Assembly: GCF_013034685.1 (NCBI RefSeq)
Contig: NZ_WQGO01000008.1
Coordinates: 1-64,000 of the forward strand
DNA length: 64,000 nt
Origin: Ruegeria lacuscaerulensis
Lineage (GTDB): Bacteria > Pseudomonadota > Alphaproteobacteria > Rhodobacterales > Rhodobacteraceae
Direction: 5' to 3'
Below the pieces are notes generated by a model. It worked only from the letters and a program-made list of their open reading frames with translations, did no database searches and was not told the DNA's origin. A program made the translations under genes and the position numbers. Position 1 is the stretch's first letter; each line of letters starts with the position of its first letter. Below are positions 1 through 8,820 of this stretch, piece after piece.

Positions 1-136
1 CGGACCGCAACCGGATCACGATGGAAGCACTAGAAAAGGAGAACGAACGCAGATCGAGAGTTGTCAAACCCTTCAAAAAAACTGTCAAACCATGAAAGGC
101 TCAAAATTGAATATTGATAAAAATCAATCGCTTGAA
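1..136 (+). other. Left-edge stretch, possible 3' end of a truncated gene
   Basis: One plus-strand frame is open from base 3 to a TGA at 93-95 and would encode a charged tail ending in the residues FKKTVKP. This could be the last 30 codons of a gene lying outside the window, but the piece is too short to recognise and chance is a fair alternative. The remaining bases to 136 are AT-rich and show nothing else before the tRNA. Confidence 0.25.
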
Positions 137-211
137 TGGTGCCCGGGGGCGGAATCGAACCACCGACACGAGGATTTTCAATCCACTGCTCTACCCCTGA
201 GCTACCCGGGC
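137..211 (-). tRNA. tRNA-Phe (anticodon GAA)
   Basis: Read on the minus strand this folds as a full cloverleaf. It has acceptor stem GCCCGGG with CCCGGGC, D stem GCTC/GAGC, the anticodon loop TTGAAAA with anticodon GAA, a T arm with TTCGATT, discriminator A and an encoded CCA (137-139). One T-T mismatch sits in the anticodon stem. It follows yacG on the same strand at the end of the infA-maf-rng-yacG block, an arrangement common in Rhodobacteraceae. Confidence 0.95.
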
Positions 212-290
212 ACGGGAACGGCGACTGCCGTTGGGTGGAGGCGTTCTATGACTTGCCACTGGCAGTGTCCAGAGCCTTTTTTACATTTTT

Positions 291-473
291 TCAATGCGGA
301 CGCGAACGACCGGTTTCGTCGACTTCGGTATCCGCCTCAGCGTTCTCTTCACGTTGCGACGGCACAGCGTAAGAACCGTTCAGCCACTTGGCAAGATCGA
401 CATCCGCGCAGCGCTTCGAGCAAAACGGGCGGTATGTGGCAACAGTGTCTTCACCGCAGATCGGACAGCTCAT
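291..473 (-). CDS. yacG: DNA gyrase inhibitor YacG-type zinc protein
   Basis: A 60-residue protein with a four-cysteine zinc site (C3, C6, C18, C22) in the spacing CPxC-x11-CSKRC followed by the DLAKWL segment, which is diagnostic for the YacG family. YacG of Escherichia coli binds GyrB and inhibits gyrase; the role here is inferred from the family. The acidic, polar C-terminal third is probably disordered. Its start overlaps the stop of the RNase G-like gene by four bases (ATGA), so it is very likely translationally coupled and the last gene of the maf-rng-yacG unit. The stop lies about 80 bases from tRNA-Phe. Confidence 0.92.
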   Translation of the reverse strand: MSCPICGEDTVATYRPFCSKRCADVDLAKWLNGSYAVPSQREENAEADTEVDETGRSRPH

Positions 474-1492
474 TTCAAAACCTCGCTCAGCGGCAGCCGG
501 GCCCGTTTGCGCTGCAATTCGAAATGCCCTAACGGCGTCCAGCCTGCCAGTGTGGTTTCGATCGGGTCGGACTTGAAGGCGGCGCGCAGAGCGGACTCGA
601 ACCCTCGGCGGTCCTTCTTGGGCATTGGTGCCAGATCGAGCGTGATCTGCCCTCCTAAACCTCGCACACGCAAGGCGCGGGCCAGCGTTTTGGCGCAGGC
701 GAAATTAGCCTTGGTTCCAGCTGCCAAGGATGTATCAACGCCGGTATTGACGTCAACGGCGACCAGCGCGCGGGTGGGCTGGATGAACAGGTGCCCCCCG
801 CCGGGCAAAGGCTCAGAAATGCCGCTGGCCGTGTCCAATGCCTCCAGCACGCCATGGGTGCCGAAACTACCTGCGCGGGTTTCGACCTCGGCCGGGTCGG
901 TCCAGTCGCGCCAGGCCAGAACATGAGGGCCGTCGCCTTCAAGCAGCAGTTCCGGCTCGGTTCCAGGGTCGTTCACCACTGCGTCCGCGTGGGCCAGCAT
1001 GGCGCTGATATCTTCGGCAATTTCGCCCGCGTCCTCACCGGCGCAGCACGAGCGCAGGATCAGACCGTAATCGCTGCCTTCCATCACCTCATGCGCTATC
1101 TCAAGCAGGCGGTCACGCTCATCCTCATCGCGAATCGAGCGCGAGATGTTCAGACCGGGCGCATCCGGAGTGACAATCGCGTAGCGACTTTTGAACAGAA
1201 CACGGTCGGTCACAGGCAAGGCTTTGCCCGGTTCGGCATAGCCCGTCACCTGCACCAGCAGCAGCGCACCGGGGGCAAGCCCCTTGACCTGCCGCAGAAA
1301 CGCGGGGCCGTTGGGCGTAGACAGGAACATGCCGCCCTGCCCTTTTACCGGCCGATCCGCGCGGGCGCGGTAGATCGTGCCCGGTGCAGGCGCATCGGCG
1401 GCGATCAGGAAATCATCCAGCTTGCCGTCGACCATCAGTGCCGCAGCCTCACGACCCTTGATATGATCCAGAACGATGGTGCGACCCTTCAT
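470..1492 (-). CDS. rng: Ribonuclease E/G family protein (short RNase G-like)
   Basis: At 340 residues this is shorter than E. coli RNase G (about 490). The conserved metal-binding core is present: the VDVNTG motif with D247 and N249, and a second acidic residue D286 in ITLDLAPM, which correspond to the catalytic aspartates of RNase E. The N-terminal S1-type region is reduced or divergent, and no CPxCxG zinc-link motif is seen at the C terminus. Short forms like this occur beside maf and yacG in many Alphaproteobacteria, so the length is a lineage trait rather than a truncation. The expected role is RNA processing or turnover. Start and stop overlap the neighbouring genes by four bases each. 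Confidence 0.85.
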   Translation of the reverse strand: MKGRTIVLDHIKGREAAALMVDGKLDDFLIAADAPAPGTIYRARADRPVKGQGGMFLSTPNGPAFLRQVKGLAPGALLLVQVTGYAEPGKALPVTDRVLFKSRYAIVTPDAPGLNISRSIRDEDERDRLLEIAHEVMEGSDYGLILRSCCAGEDAGEIAEDISAMLAHADAVVNDPGTEPELLLEGDGPHVLAWRDWTDPAEVETRAGSFGTHGVLEALDTASGISEPLPGGGHLFIQPTRALVAVDVNTGVDTSLAAGTKANFACAKTLARALRVRGLGGQITLDLAPMPKKDRRGFESALRAAFKSDPIETTLAGWTPLGHFELQRKRARLPLSEVLK

Positions 1493-2067
1493 GTTGCCTC
1501 ACGATACAGGGGATAGCCGATGCCTTGCAAAAGGGCGGCGGTTTCAGACAAGGGCAGGCCCACGATACCGGTGAACGATCCCGAAATCCACGGGATGAAT
1601 GCGCCAGCGGGGCCTTGGATGGCGTATGCGCCCGCCTTTCCCTGCCAGTCTCCGGTCGCCAGATAGGCGTTGATCTCAACATCCGACAGGCGTTTGACCT
1701 TGACCTGAGAGACCACGTCGCGTTGCAGTACCCGATCCCCGCGTCGCACCGCGACCGAGGTGATTACCCGGTGACGACGCCCGGACAGTGCATGCAGAAA
1801 CTCGACCGCCTCGCCTGCGTTTTCGGGTTTGCCCAGAATTCGACGGCCCAGCGCCACGGTTGTATCCGCGCATAAAGTGATATCGTCACTATCCGCCTGC
1901 ACCGCCTGCACTTTTTCGCGCGTGATGCGGCAGCAATAGGGAACCGGAAGTTCGCCCTTCAGGGGCGCTTCGTCGATGTCAGGGGGGCGGATCGCATCGG
2001 GCTGCACGCCAAGCTGAGCCAACAGGTCCAGCCGCCTTGGGCTGCCCGATCCGAGGATAAACGCCAT
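1489..2067 (-). CDS. maf: Maf-family nucleotide pyrophosphatase
   Basis: A 192-residue protein, the usual length for Maf. It opens with the substrate-binding signature [12 protein letters not shown], carries [15 protein letters not shown] with the catalytic Asp, and has the G-LPLSE segment near the end. Maf proteins hydrolyse non-canonical or modified nucleoside triphosphates to monophosphates and pyrophosphate, acting as house-cleaning enzymes. The gene sits 11 bases downstream of infA on the same strand and overlaps the RNase gene by four bases. Whether it is the dTTP/UTP-type or the m7GTP-type Maf cannot be decided by eye. Confidence 0.9.
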   Translation of the reverse strand: MAFILGSGSPRRLDLLAQLGVQPDAIRPPDIDEAPLKGELPVPYCCRITREKVQAVQADSDDITLCADTTVALGRRILGKPENAGEAVEFLHALSGRRHRVITSVAVRRGDRVLQRDVVSQVKVKRLSDVEINAYLATGDWQGKAGAYAIQGPAGAFIPWISGSFTGIVGLPLSETAALLQGIGYPLYREAT

Positions 2068-2078
2068 GAGATAGGGCG

Positions 2079-2297
2079 TTACTTGAAGCGATAGTTGATC
2101 CGACCCTTGGTCAGATCATAGGGGGTCATCTCGACCTGAACTTTGTCGCCAGCCAGAACACGGATGCGGTTCTTGCGCATCTTGCCTGCCGTATGTGCGA
2201 TGATCTCATGGCCGTTTTCCAGCTCGACCCGAAACGTCGCATTAGGCAGGAGTTCCTTCACGACACCGGGAAATTCGAGCGTATCTTCCTTGGCCAT
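2079..2297 (-). CDS. infA: Translation initiation factor IF-1
   Basis: A 72-residue protein starting [11 protein letters not shown], the standard length and beginning of bacterial IF-1, with the OB-fold sequence [19 protein letters not shown] and the ending YRFK. The ATG at 2297 is preferred over an upstream in-frame codon because GGAG lies five bases before it and because it restores the family length. IF-1 binds the ribosomal A site and supports IF-2 and IF-3 in initiation. It heads the infA-maf-rng-yacG unit. Confidence 0.97.
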   Translation of the reverse strand: MAKEDTLEFPGVVKELLPNATFRVELENGHEIIAHTAGKMRKNRIRVLAGDKVQVEMTPYDLTKGRINYRFK

Positions 2298-2384
2298 GTT
2301 GTCTCCACATTTACGTTGCACTCGCAGAATCTGCGAGGATGTGCGCTTAAATGAGCCTATTTCGGGCTTATTTCAAGGCCGGAA

Positions 2385-3263
2385 TCACGAAAGAGCAGAG
2401 ATTGTGACCGATTCGACTCGGGGCGTTTGCTCATCCCAATGGGTTCGGTTCAGCACATGGCCATCGGCGCGGACCTCTGCAATGGCCGACAGATCGATAT
2501 CCGCGTAAGTCCAGCCGGGCTGGTTCAACTGTCCTTCAGCCAATACGCCGGTGCCGGGGAACCCTTTGTCCGGCGGGCCGAAGATGCCACCGGTGCCTGT
2601 GTTCATATCCACGGCCTCGGACCACTCATTCTTACCAACCAGCGACGCCATGACCGTCACACACTGGTTTTCCAGCGCACGCGCCATCGCACCGATCCGC
2701 ACCCGCCAATAGCCCGAGAGTGCCTCGGTGCATGAAGGTACAAGGATCAGATCCGCGTCATTGAGCGCGTGACCCAGTAGGGGAAATTCGCTGTCATAGC
2801 AGATAAGAACGCCGATCTTGCCCAGCTTGGTGTCGAACAGTTTCAACGGGCCGCCGGGGGCGATATCCCAAGCCTCACGCTCGAACCGGGTCATGATTTG
2901 CTTGTCTTGGTGATCCTGCTGGCCATCAGGCGCAAAAAGCGCCGCTCGGTTCACCGGGCGGCCCGGCCCATCCACAACCGGCGCAGACGCGCCCAGAATA
3001 TAGGTGCCATATTCGCGCGCCAGCCGTTGATGCAGGGCCTGCGCATCTGCCATCCGGTCCGACACCGCGCGGATCGAACGTTCCAGATCACCTGCCACAT
3101 CGGCCCCGTCCAATGTCGACAGCTCCATCGCGCCATATTCTGGAAAGACCAGCAACTCGGCCTCCTGCCCGGCGGCCTCGCTGACCCAGCGGTTCAGCTT
3201 GTCCTCATACTGCGCCCAACTGTCGAGCCAGTCGAGGTCATAGGCGGCGGTTGCGACTTTCAT
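2385..3263 (-). CDS. Carbon-nitrogen hydrolase (nitrilase superfamily amidase)
   Basis: A 292-residue member of the nitrilase superfamily with the full catalytic triad visible: E42 in LVFPEYG, K121 in DKQIMTRFE and C155 in GVLICYDSEFP. The length and the absence of a fused synthetase or transmembrane part point to a free-standing amidase rather than NAD synthetase or apolipoprotein acyltransferase. The natural substrate cannot be deduced. The gene lies on the same strand as infA but 87 bases upstream, and shares no obvious pathway with its neighbours, so it is probably an independent insertion in the block. Confidence 0.85.
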   Translation of the reverse strand: MKVATAAYDLDWLDSWAQYEDKLNRWVSEAAGQEAELLVFPEYGAMELSTLDGADVAGDLERSIRAVSDRMADAQALHQRLAREYGTYILGASAPVVDGPGRPVNRAALFAPDGQQDHQDKQIMTRFEREAWDIAPGGPLKLFDTKLGKIGVLICYDSEFPLLGHALNDADLILVPSCTEALSGYWRVRIGAMARALENQCVTVMASLVGKNEWSEAVDMNTGTGGIFGPPDKGFPGTGVLAEGQLNQPGWTYADIDLSAIAEVRADGHVLNRTHWDEQTPRVESVTISALS

Positions 3264-3401
3264 GGGCTGCGTCCTTCAGCATTGGATTGGAGCGACCCTA
3301 GGACAGGATCGCGCGATATGTATAGACCCGGCCGAGATCCGACGGGAAAGTGAATTGGCTTACCGGCCCAGACTTGGTTCAATAGGGTCAGGAGGATCAC
3401 C

Positions 3402-3617
3402 ATGCAAAACCCCGAAAGCTTCGAAAAGTTCTATTTCGCCAAGGTCGGTATGGGCGAGGCCTGCGGCTGCGCTGAGCGTGTCATTGACGTGTTCGAATTC
3501 AATCGCAAAGGCGGGGCACAGACAAAATCCGAGGTTCGACTGGAAAAACCCAAACGCCGGTCCTTTCGCGGATGGGCGGTGAAGTACGGCCTTCTCAGCC
3601 GCAAACAGACACGCTGA
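3402..3617 (+). CDS. Small hypothetical protein with a Cys-rich patch
   Basis: A 71-residue protein with no family I recognise. The start is well supported: AGGAGGATCACC immediately precedes the ATG. It has an unusual GEACGCAERV segment with two cysteines near residue 20 and a strongly basic C-terminal half. It is the only plus-strand gene in the first 10 kb and is flanked by minus-strand genes, so it has its own promoter, probably within 3264-3400. No signal peptide or membrane segment is visible. Function unknown. Confidence 0.55.
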   Translation: MQNPESFEKFYFAKVGMGEACGCAERVIDVFEFNRKGGAQTKSEVRLEKPKRRSFRGWAVKYGLLSRKQTR

Positions 3618-3632
3618 GACCGAACGGGGCAG

Positions 3633-4232
3633 CTACGCGTTCAGATCCCTGATCCAGAACTGCAACGGTTTCTGCGTCTCGCCGTCTTCTCCTATATCCT
3701 TCCACGAAAACTGCGCCACGACACCGGGTAGGGGTTCATACCCGCGTGCCCGCCAGAACGCATCCAAAGCCCTATAGCTTTCTGGTCGCATCGGATGGTC
3801 GACAGGGCGCTGCACACTGCAAAAGGCGCATTTCGTAAAGCCCAAAGCGCGCGCGTGGGCTTCGCGTTGATCGAAGAATTTATGACCAACACCCTGCCCC
3901 CGGTAGTCCGGCAGCAGAACAGATTCGGCGCAATAGAAAACATCTGACAAACCCACACCTGACCCGTCAAAGGCCGCAGCAAAATCTTCGGCATGATCGG
4001 CCAGAGGCGCACCGGTTGAGGCCCCGATCAGACGGTCGCCGTCAAAGGCCCCTACCACGATGGATCGGGCACTGTCGCGGTAGGCTTGCAGGTATTTCCG
4101 CTCATAGCCCAGATCCCCATCATAGAGATAGGGCCACGCGTGAAACACATTGATGCGCAACCGGGCCACATCGTCCAGAGCGGCCTCAAGCGCCGCTCCG
4201 GTCAGGGGGCGGACGTCTGTGACCTCAGCCAC
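3633..4232 (-). CDS. GNAT-family N-acetyltransferase
   Basis: A 199-residue protein with the GNAT acetyl-CoA site in LLPDYRGQGVGHKFFDQRE (the R/Q-x-x-G-x-G/A loop) and the preceding beta strand. The segment CAFCSVQRP with two nearby cysteines and the late DAFWRARGY motif are typical of the uncharacterised GNAT branch found in Roseobacters. GNATs transfer acetyl from acetyl-CoA to an amine; the acceptor is not predictable. Its start overlaps the stop of the NTF2-like gene by eight bases, so the two are co-transcribed with the LMW phosphatase gene upstream. Confidence 0.82.
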   Translation of the reverse strand: MAEVTDVRPLTGAALEAALDDVARLRINVFHAWPYLYDGDLGYERKYLQAYRDSARSIVVGAFDGDRLIGASTGAPLADHAEDFAAAFDGSGVGLSDVFYCAESVLLPDYRGQGVGHKFFDQREAHARALGFTKCAFCSVQRPVDHPMRPESYRALDAFWRARGYEPLPGVVAQFSWKDIGEDGETQKPLQFWIRDLNA

Positions 4233-4623
4233 AGGACACCTGTTTGGTCCAGTCGGCCAGGTTGTAAAAGGTGGTCACGCGAGTGATCTTGCCGTCTTGC
4301 AGATCAAAAAACGATCCGGCGGGCAGGCGGTAGGTCTGACCATGCGCCTCGGGCAGACCCTCATCTGTTTCCAGATAGGTACCATTCACGATGAACTCGG
4401 CCGCCGCACGAGTGCCGCCTTGGGCGTCGAACACCACGATGTCGGTCAGGTTTTCACGGTAGCAGCGGTTCATGTGGGCGCAGAAGGCGGCGAATTTCTC
4501 TTTGCCGACGCGAATCTGGCCTTCGTTCACATGGTGGGCCACGTCGTCGGACAGGCAGGCCAGCATGCCATCAACGTCACCTGCGTTGAAGGCTTTGAAA
4601 TAGGTTTCGACGGTCTGGTTCAT
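4225..4623 (-). CDS. NTF2-like / ketosteroid isomerase-related protein
   Basis: A 132-residue single-domain protein of the SnoaL/NTF2-like fold: an N-terminal helix VETYFKAFNAGD, the core DVAHHVNEGQ strand and the closing segment FFDLQDGKITRVTTFYN, which is typical of this fold. The ATG at 4623 is chosen over a GTG at 4629 because GGAG lies five bases before it. Members include isomerases, cyclases and ligand-binding proteins, so no reaction can be assigned. It lies between the LMW phosphatase gene and a GNAT gene in a tight minus-strand run. Confidence 0.8.
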   Translation of the reverse strand: MNQTVETYFKAFNAGDVDGMLACLSDDVAHHVNEGQIRVGKEKFAAFCAHMNRCYRENLTDIVVFDAQGGTRAAAEFIVNGTYLETDEGLPEAHGQTYRLPAGSFFDLQDGKITRVTTFYNLADWTKQVSCG

Positions 4624-4625
4624 GG

Positions 4626-5078
4626 TCACTCCGTTGGTTCGCCCCAGCGGTCCTTCAGATGTTTGATGATCTGATCGCGGGTCTGTCGGTAGTGCGTTAG
4701 CTTGTCTTCACGACTTTCGCCCAGTCCGGTAGGGTCCATTATTGGCCAATAATCGACATCCAGATGAAAAATACGGGTCAAATCCAACGCTCGCCTTTGG
4801 CTGGCGGGTGACAACGCGACGATCAGGTCGAACGAGCTGAGGTCATCGCCCCATTCCTGCATCTCGTCGAAGGAACGCGACCTGTGTCGCGAAAGCTCAA
4901 CGCCGATTTCCTGGCAGACGGCGACGCAGAAACCGTCGATCTCCAGATCGTTATGGACACCGGCAGATTGCACATAGGTACCGGTGCCGTAGAACTTTTT
5001 CATGATGCCTTCGGCCATCGGGGACCGAACCGAGTTGTGGTCGCAACAGAACAGAATGGACTGCGGCAGAGACGTCAC
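4626..5078 (-). CDS. Low-molecular-weight protein-tyrosine-phosphatase family protein
   Basis: A 150-residue protein with the P-loop signature C-x5-R at C12-DHNSV-R18 followed by SPMAEG, and the late DPTG motif that carries the general-acid aspartate of the LMW-PTP fold. Arsenate reductases share this fold, so a thioredoxin-coupled arsenate reductase is the main alternative; no ars genes are nearby. In Rhodobacteraceae this gene regularly follows the UPF0262 gene, here with three bases between stop and start, which argues for a conserved housekeeping role over arsenic resistance. Confidence 0.85.
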   Translation of the reverse strand: MTSLPQSILFCCDHNSVRSPMAEGIMKKFYGTGTYVQSAGVHNDLEIDGFCVAVCQEIGVELSRHRSRSFDEMQEWGDDLSSFDLIVALSPASQRRALDLTRIFHLDVDYWPIMDPTGLGESREDKLTHYRQTRDQIIKHLKDRWGEPTE

Positions 5079-5081
5079 CCG

Positions 5082-5561
5082 TCAGCCCCCAAAGTGCAAT
5101 ACGCAAATCAGCGTGAACAGACGGCGGGCGGTGTCGGTGTCAATTTCGGCCTTACCTTCCAGCCTATCTTGCAGGACCCGGCTGCCTTCGTTGTGAATGC
5201 CCCGCCGCGCCATATCGATGGTTTCGATCTGACTGGGTGGCAGCGATTTCACCGCGTCGAAATAGCTTTCGCATATCTGGAAATAGTCTTTTACCACCTG
5301 CTTGAACGGGCCCAGCGACAGGTGGAATTCGGCGGCTTTTTCCTCGGTCTCGGTGGCGATATCGAAAACCAGCCGTTTGTCCCGGATGGACAGTTGCAGA
5401 TGATAGGGGCCGTCAGGCACCACGCGATCGTCGCGCGCGGGCAGCGCAAAGGAGTTCTCCTCCAGCAGATCATAGATCGCGACCTTGCGCTCCTGCTCGA
5501 TCTCGGGTGTCGGCGGGGGCAGGTTTCGGTCATCCAGTTCTATGTGCGAAATGCGGGTCAT
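5082..5561 (-). CDS. UPF0262 family protein
   Basis: A 159-residue protein recognisable as the UPF0262 family of Alphaproteobacteria by the segments PPPTPEIEQERKVAIYDLL near the N terminus and IDMARRGIHNEGS late in the protein. The molecular function is unknown. I chose the ATG at 5561 (MTRISHIELDD) because family members begin close to this point. An in-frame ATG at 5576 would add five residues, and neither has a strong ribosome-binding site. Its position between hisD and the LMW phosphatase gene is conserved in the family Rhodobacteraceae. Confidence 0.88.
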   Translation of the reverse strand: MTRISHIELDDRNLPPPTPEIEQERKVAIYDLLEENSFALPARDDRVVPDGPYHLQLSIRDKRLVFDIATETEEKAAEFHLSLGPFKQVVKDYFQICESYFDAVKSLPPSQIETIDMARRGIHNEGSRVLQDRLEGKAEIDTDTARRLFTLICVLHFGG

Positions 5562-5637
5562 GCGTACGTGGTCCATTCAGGTCGGGTCAGACTTATCGCA
5601 AGAAAATTGAATGAGCAACGCGGCCCTGTGGCTTTTG

Positions 5638-6447
5638 TCACAGCGGATACAGGGACGGGTCAATCGCATGTTTGCGCAACAAGGTGTCGACCAAAGATCC
5701 GGAATTGATCTCCCGGTCCTTGAATATCTTTCGAAACCACGACCCAAAGAAATGGATGGACATTTTGCTTTGCCAATCCAGAAATTCCAGCTTGGACATA
5801 TCAGGCTCGTTCCACAGACCGCGATGCCGGAGTGGAACGGCGTAAAGCTCGACTCTCGCCAAGCTCATGTCATGCTCTGGCGTCCCATAAAGGCTGTGGA
5901 AAAACAGCGGCGGCCCAAGCGTTGACAAAGGCAGGCTCCAGTAGGTGGATTGCCCGTAAATGTCCCGATAGGCGTGCTTTCTGTCATCCGACCACCAGAA
6001 CGGCACGAGGTCGCTGTCGAAAGCGAAATCGCACATCTTCTTCAAAGCCGGGCTGTCGCTGGGCAGAGCCACAACCCCGTTCATCATCCGCTGCCGTGCC
6101 AGATTGGCTTTGGGAAACAAATACCCGTCACGGGTCTCGAACGGCCGTACCGCATAGGCATCCGCGTCCACCCAGATATAGTCGGTCTGCTGCATCAGTT
6201 TCAGGCGAAACAGATCGGCGTGGACTGCCACCGAGCGCATGATCGGGTCGCGGTAGATCTCGGGTGTGTCAAAGATTTCCCGCGCATCGCGGGCCTCGAT
6301 ATAGTCCGGGATATCCTCGAGATCGCCGTAGTGATAGACGATGGGCGTCTGGTCCACATCCGCGAAGGATTTAAGGCACAGGTGTTCAAGAAAGCTGAAC
6401 CGTTTGCCGATCCACAAGGTTGCTACGCGTTCCAAACTGCCCTCCAC
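5638..6447 (-). CDS. Glycosyltransferase-like protein with DxD motif
   Basis: A 269-residue protein that resembles the DXD sugar-transferase group (capsular polysaccharide or alpha-1,4-galactosyltransferase-like). It starts with ATLWIGKRFSFLEHLCLKS, typical of that group. The nucleotide-sugar and metal motif is D94-A-D96 in YIWVDADAYAV. It has no signal peptide and no membrane segment. The apparent start is GTG at 6447, and its ribosome-binding site is weak. It is wedged between hisD and UPF0262, genes usually adjacent in relatives, so it is probably an accessory insertion that modifies a surface glycan. Donor and acceptor cannot be predicted. Confidence 0.72.
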   Translation of the reverse strand: MEGSLERVATLWIGKRFSFLEHLCLKSFADVDQTPIVYHYGDLEDIPDYIEARDAREIFDTPEIYRDPIMRSVAVHADLFRLKLMQQTDYIWVDADAYAVRPFETRDGYLFPKANLARQRMMNGVVALPSDSPALKKMCDFAFDSDLVPFWWSDDRKHAYRDIYGQSTYWSLPLSTLGPPLFFHSLYGTPEHDMSLARVELYAVPLRHRGLWNEPDMSKLEFLDWQSKMSIHFFGSWFRKIFKDREINSGSLVDTLLRKHAIDPSLYPL

Positions 6448-6470
6448 CTGATATCTGTTGGTTCGCGCCT

Positions 6471-7772
6471 TTAGTCGTTCAGACGATCCAGACGGGCCGT
6501 GACGGACAGGCCATGAGCTTCAAGGCTTTCAGACCGCGCCAGTTGCGCCGCAGCAGGACCGATGGCGCGCAGCGCGGCGGGGGTCATCTGGGACAGCGTG
6601 GTGCGTTTGACAAAATCCATCACGCTCAACCCAGAAGAAAACCGCGCCGAGCGCGCGGTGGGCAGCACGTGATTGGGGCCGCCAACATAGTCGCCGATGG
6701 CCTCGGGTGTGTATTGGCCCAGAAATATGGCGCCCGCGTGGACGGTTTTTGCGCTCAGCGCCACTGGGTCAGCAACGCAGAGTTCAAGATGCTCGGGGGC
6801 GATGCGGTTCGACAGCGCGGCGGCCTCATCCAGATCGCGCGCGGTGATCACTGCGCCAAAATCGCGCCAGCTTGCGCCTGCGATGGCGCGGCGCTCGAGC
6901 GTCTCAAGGCGCTTGTCCACGGCAGCGGCAACCGACCGACCGAAAGCTGCATCATCAGTGATCAGGATCGACTGCGCACTTTCGTCATGTTCCGCCTGAC
7001 TCAGCAAGTCCAGTGCGATCCAGTCGGGGTCGTTATCCTTATCGGCGATCACCAGAATTTCAGAGGGGCCCGCGATCATGTCAATGCCCACCTTGCCAAA
7101 CACCCGCCGCTTTGCCGCCGCGACAAAGGCGTTGCCCGGACCTGTAATCTTGTCCACCGGGGCGATGCTGTCAGTACCATAAGCCAGAGCCGCAATCGCC
7201 TGCGCCCCACCTACGCGATAAATCGTATCCACCCCCGACAGCTGCGCGGCCAGTAGGACCAAGGGGTTCACCACCCCATCCGGCGTGGGCACGGCAATCG
7301 CCAGACGCTCAACCCCCGCCACTTTGGCCGGAATCGCATTCATCAAGACCGACGAAGGGTAAGAGGCCAGCCCGCCCGGCACATAAAGCCCGGCCGCCGA
7401 CACGGCCGACCAACGCCAGCCCAGCGTGGCCCCGGCCTCATCCGTCCATTCGTGATCGGCGGGCATTTGCTTTTCGTGATAGGCCCGGATGCGCGCCGCA
7501 GCCAGTTCCAGCGCGGCGCGATCTTCATCCGTGACCTCAGCCACTGCCGCCGCGATCTCATTAGCCGAAAACGCCAAAGTATCGGGGGTCAGTTCCAGCC
7601 GGTCGAATTTGGCCGTCAGCTCAATCACCGCCGCGTCGCCGCGCGCGCGCACGTCCTGAATGATCTCGGCCACAACCGCATCCACGTCGGGGCTGTCTTC
7701 GCGCTTGGCCGACAACAGCGCTGCAAAGGCGGTTTCGAAATCGGTCGAGCTTGTCTCAAGGAAAACTGGCAT
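6471..7772 (-). CDS. hisD: Histidinol dehydrogenase
   Basis: A 433-residue protein, the family length, catalysing the last two steps of histidine synthesis (L-histidinol to L-histidine with two NAD). Diagnostic segments are AGLYVPGGLASYPSSVLM, VGGAQAIAALAYG, KITGPGN, IAGPSEILV and DLLSQAEHDE, the last carrying conserved zinc and catalytic residues, plus ERIAPEHLE-like NRIAPEHLEL. It stands apart from other his genes, as is normal in Rhodobacteraceae. It lies 21 bases after a GNAT gene and 23 bases before the glycosyltransferase gene on the same strand. Confidence 0.97.
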   Translation of the reverse strand: MPVFLETSSTDFETAFAALLSAKREDSPDVDAVVAEIIQDVRARGDAAVIELTAKFDRLELTPDTLAFSANEIAAAVAEVTDEDRAALELAAARIRAYHEKQMPADHEWTDEAGATLGWRWSAVSAAGLYVPGGLASYPSSVLMNAIPAKVAGVERLAIAVPTPDGVVNPLVLLAAQLSGVDTIYRVGGAQAIAALAYGTDSIAPVDKITGPGNAFVAAAKRRVFGKVGIDMIAGPSEILVIADKDNDPDWIALDLLSQAEHDESAQSILITDDAAFGRSVAAAVDKRLETLERRAIAGASWRDFGAVITARDLDEAAALSNRIAPEHLELCVADPVALSAKTVHAGAIFLGQYTPEAIGDYVGGPNHVLPTARSARFSSGLSVMDFVKRTTLSQMTPAALRAIGPAAAQLARSESLEAHGLSVTARLDRLND

Positions 7773-7793
7773 CGTCTTGCACTCCGGGGCGTT

Positions 7794-8297
7794 TCATCGG
7801 GACATATCGCCCGAGGGGAAGGGCCTCAACCCTTCGTCGGCCGGGTGCAGCGATTTGCGCATCGGATATTGCAGGACGCCCTGCCATTCTTCGGCCTCAC
7901 CCGCATCCTTCCAGCCGAACCGGCGATAAAATTCCCGTGCCGTCGCAGTGGCATAAACATGGGCCACCGCACACCCTTGATCGACCAATTCACTTTCCAG
8001 CCGGATCAACAGGGCCAAACCGACGCCGCGCCGCACATAGGCTGGATCGACATAGAGCAGCGACACTTCCGAACGGTTGTGCAGCCCGCCGACCCCGGCC
8101 ACCTGTCCGTCAATCTCGGCCAGCCAAAGCTGCGCGCCGGACTGTATCCAGCGCCGGATCGTCTGCGGATCCTTGTTGGCCGTCCAGGCCGCCAGCAGCG
8201 CGGGCTGCTTGTGATGGTCTGCCGCACAAAGATAGGTGATCGAGCGGATCAGAGCGCGGCTCATCTGGAACACATCGAACACGGTCGCACGGCGCAA
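7794..8297 (-). CDS. GNAT-family N-acetyltransferase
   Basis: A GNAT domain of about 167 residues. The acetyl-CoA loop is PAYVRRGVGLALL, preceded by the strand SEVSLLYVD, and the late FYRRFGWKDAGEAEEWQG motif is typical. The coding frame runs open upstream into the DUF2948 gene, but sequence similarity begins at LRRATVFD. I therefore place the start at the TTG at 8297; an ATG at 8264 is the other possibility. It lies between DUF2948 and hisD, which are commonly adjacent, so it may be another accessory insertion. The substrate is unknown. Confidence 0.78.
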   Translation of the reverse strand: MRRATVFDVFQMSRALIRSITYLCAADHHKQPALLAAWTANKDPQTIRRWIQSGAQLWLAEIDGQVAGVGGLHNRSEVSLLYVDPAYVRRGVGLALLIRLESELVDQGCAVAHVYATATAREFYRRFGWKDAGEAEEWQGVLQYPMRKSLHPADEGLRPFPSGDMSR

Positions 8298-8343
8298 AAC
8301 CAGGCCTGTGGAAGGCCCGGAAAACGCTTGCGCTATGCCCCGT

Positions 8344-8820
8344 TTATTCCGGATGATGCGGCGCCTGCCCAGACGGTGCCTGATAGGGCCGCGTGACGTC
8401 CTTGAGGGACACATCCACAGCCTCGACCAGCAATCGGATCGCGCCATCCCCAGCCAGAGTCAGTACCACGCGGCCTGCCCCATCTTCGCCGGGCTCAAAA
8501 TCAATCGACAAGAGGGACATCACCATATCCTTGTCGCTGCGGTCGATCCCCTGACTTGCCACCGACAGCACCGAGTCGAACACCAGCACCGACTGTACCC
8601 GTTCAAACGGGCGGTCGCGCAGGGTGGCGGCGTCTTTGTCCTCCCACCGAAAGCGGTTCAACAGCAGGCCAAAGCGGCGTTGGGATGGCCGCCAAGTCAT
8701 CTCGGTTATGGGAAACACCGCGTCCTGTGTCAGGGTCGAGATCACCTGCAGGTCATCTGCATCCTCGGCACCAAGATTCAGCGGGGCCTCGCGCCCGTCA
8801 TGGAAACTTGCGTCTGTCAT
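8344..8820 (-). CDS. DUF2948 family protein
   Basis: A 158-residue protein matching the DUF2948 family: the [20 protein letters not shown] opening, the central [14 protein letters not shown] segment and the closing [18 protein letters not shown] and [17 protein letters not shown] stretches. The family is restricted largely to Alphaproteobacteria and has no established function. It overlaps the murA stop by four bases, so it is translationally coupled to murA, which is the usual arrangement. No signal peptide or membrane span. Confidence 0.9.
   Translation of the reverse strand: MTDASFHDGREAPLNLGAEDADDLQVISTLTQDAVFPITEMTWRPSQRRFGLLLNRFRWEDKDAATLRDRPFERVQSVLVFDSVLSVASQGIDRSDKDMVMSLLSIDFEPGEDGAGRVVLTLAGDGAIRLLVEAVDVSLKDVTRPYQAPSGQAPHHPE

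Noticed and set aside
4626..5078. Arsenate reductase of an ars operon
   Set aside because: The fold is shared, but no ars genes are nearby and the position beside UPF0262 is a conserved housekeeping context.
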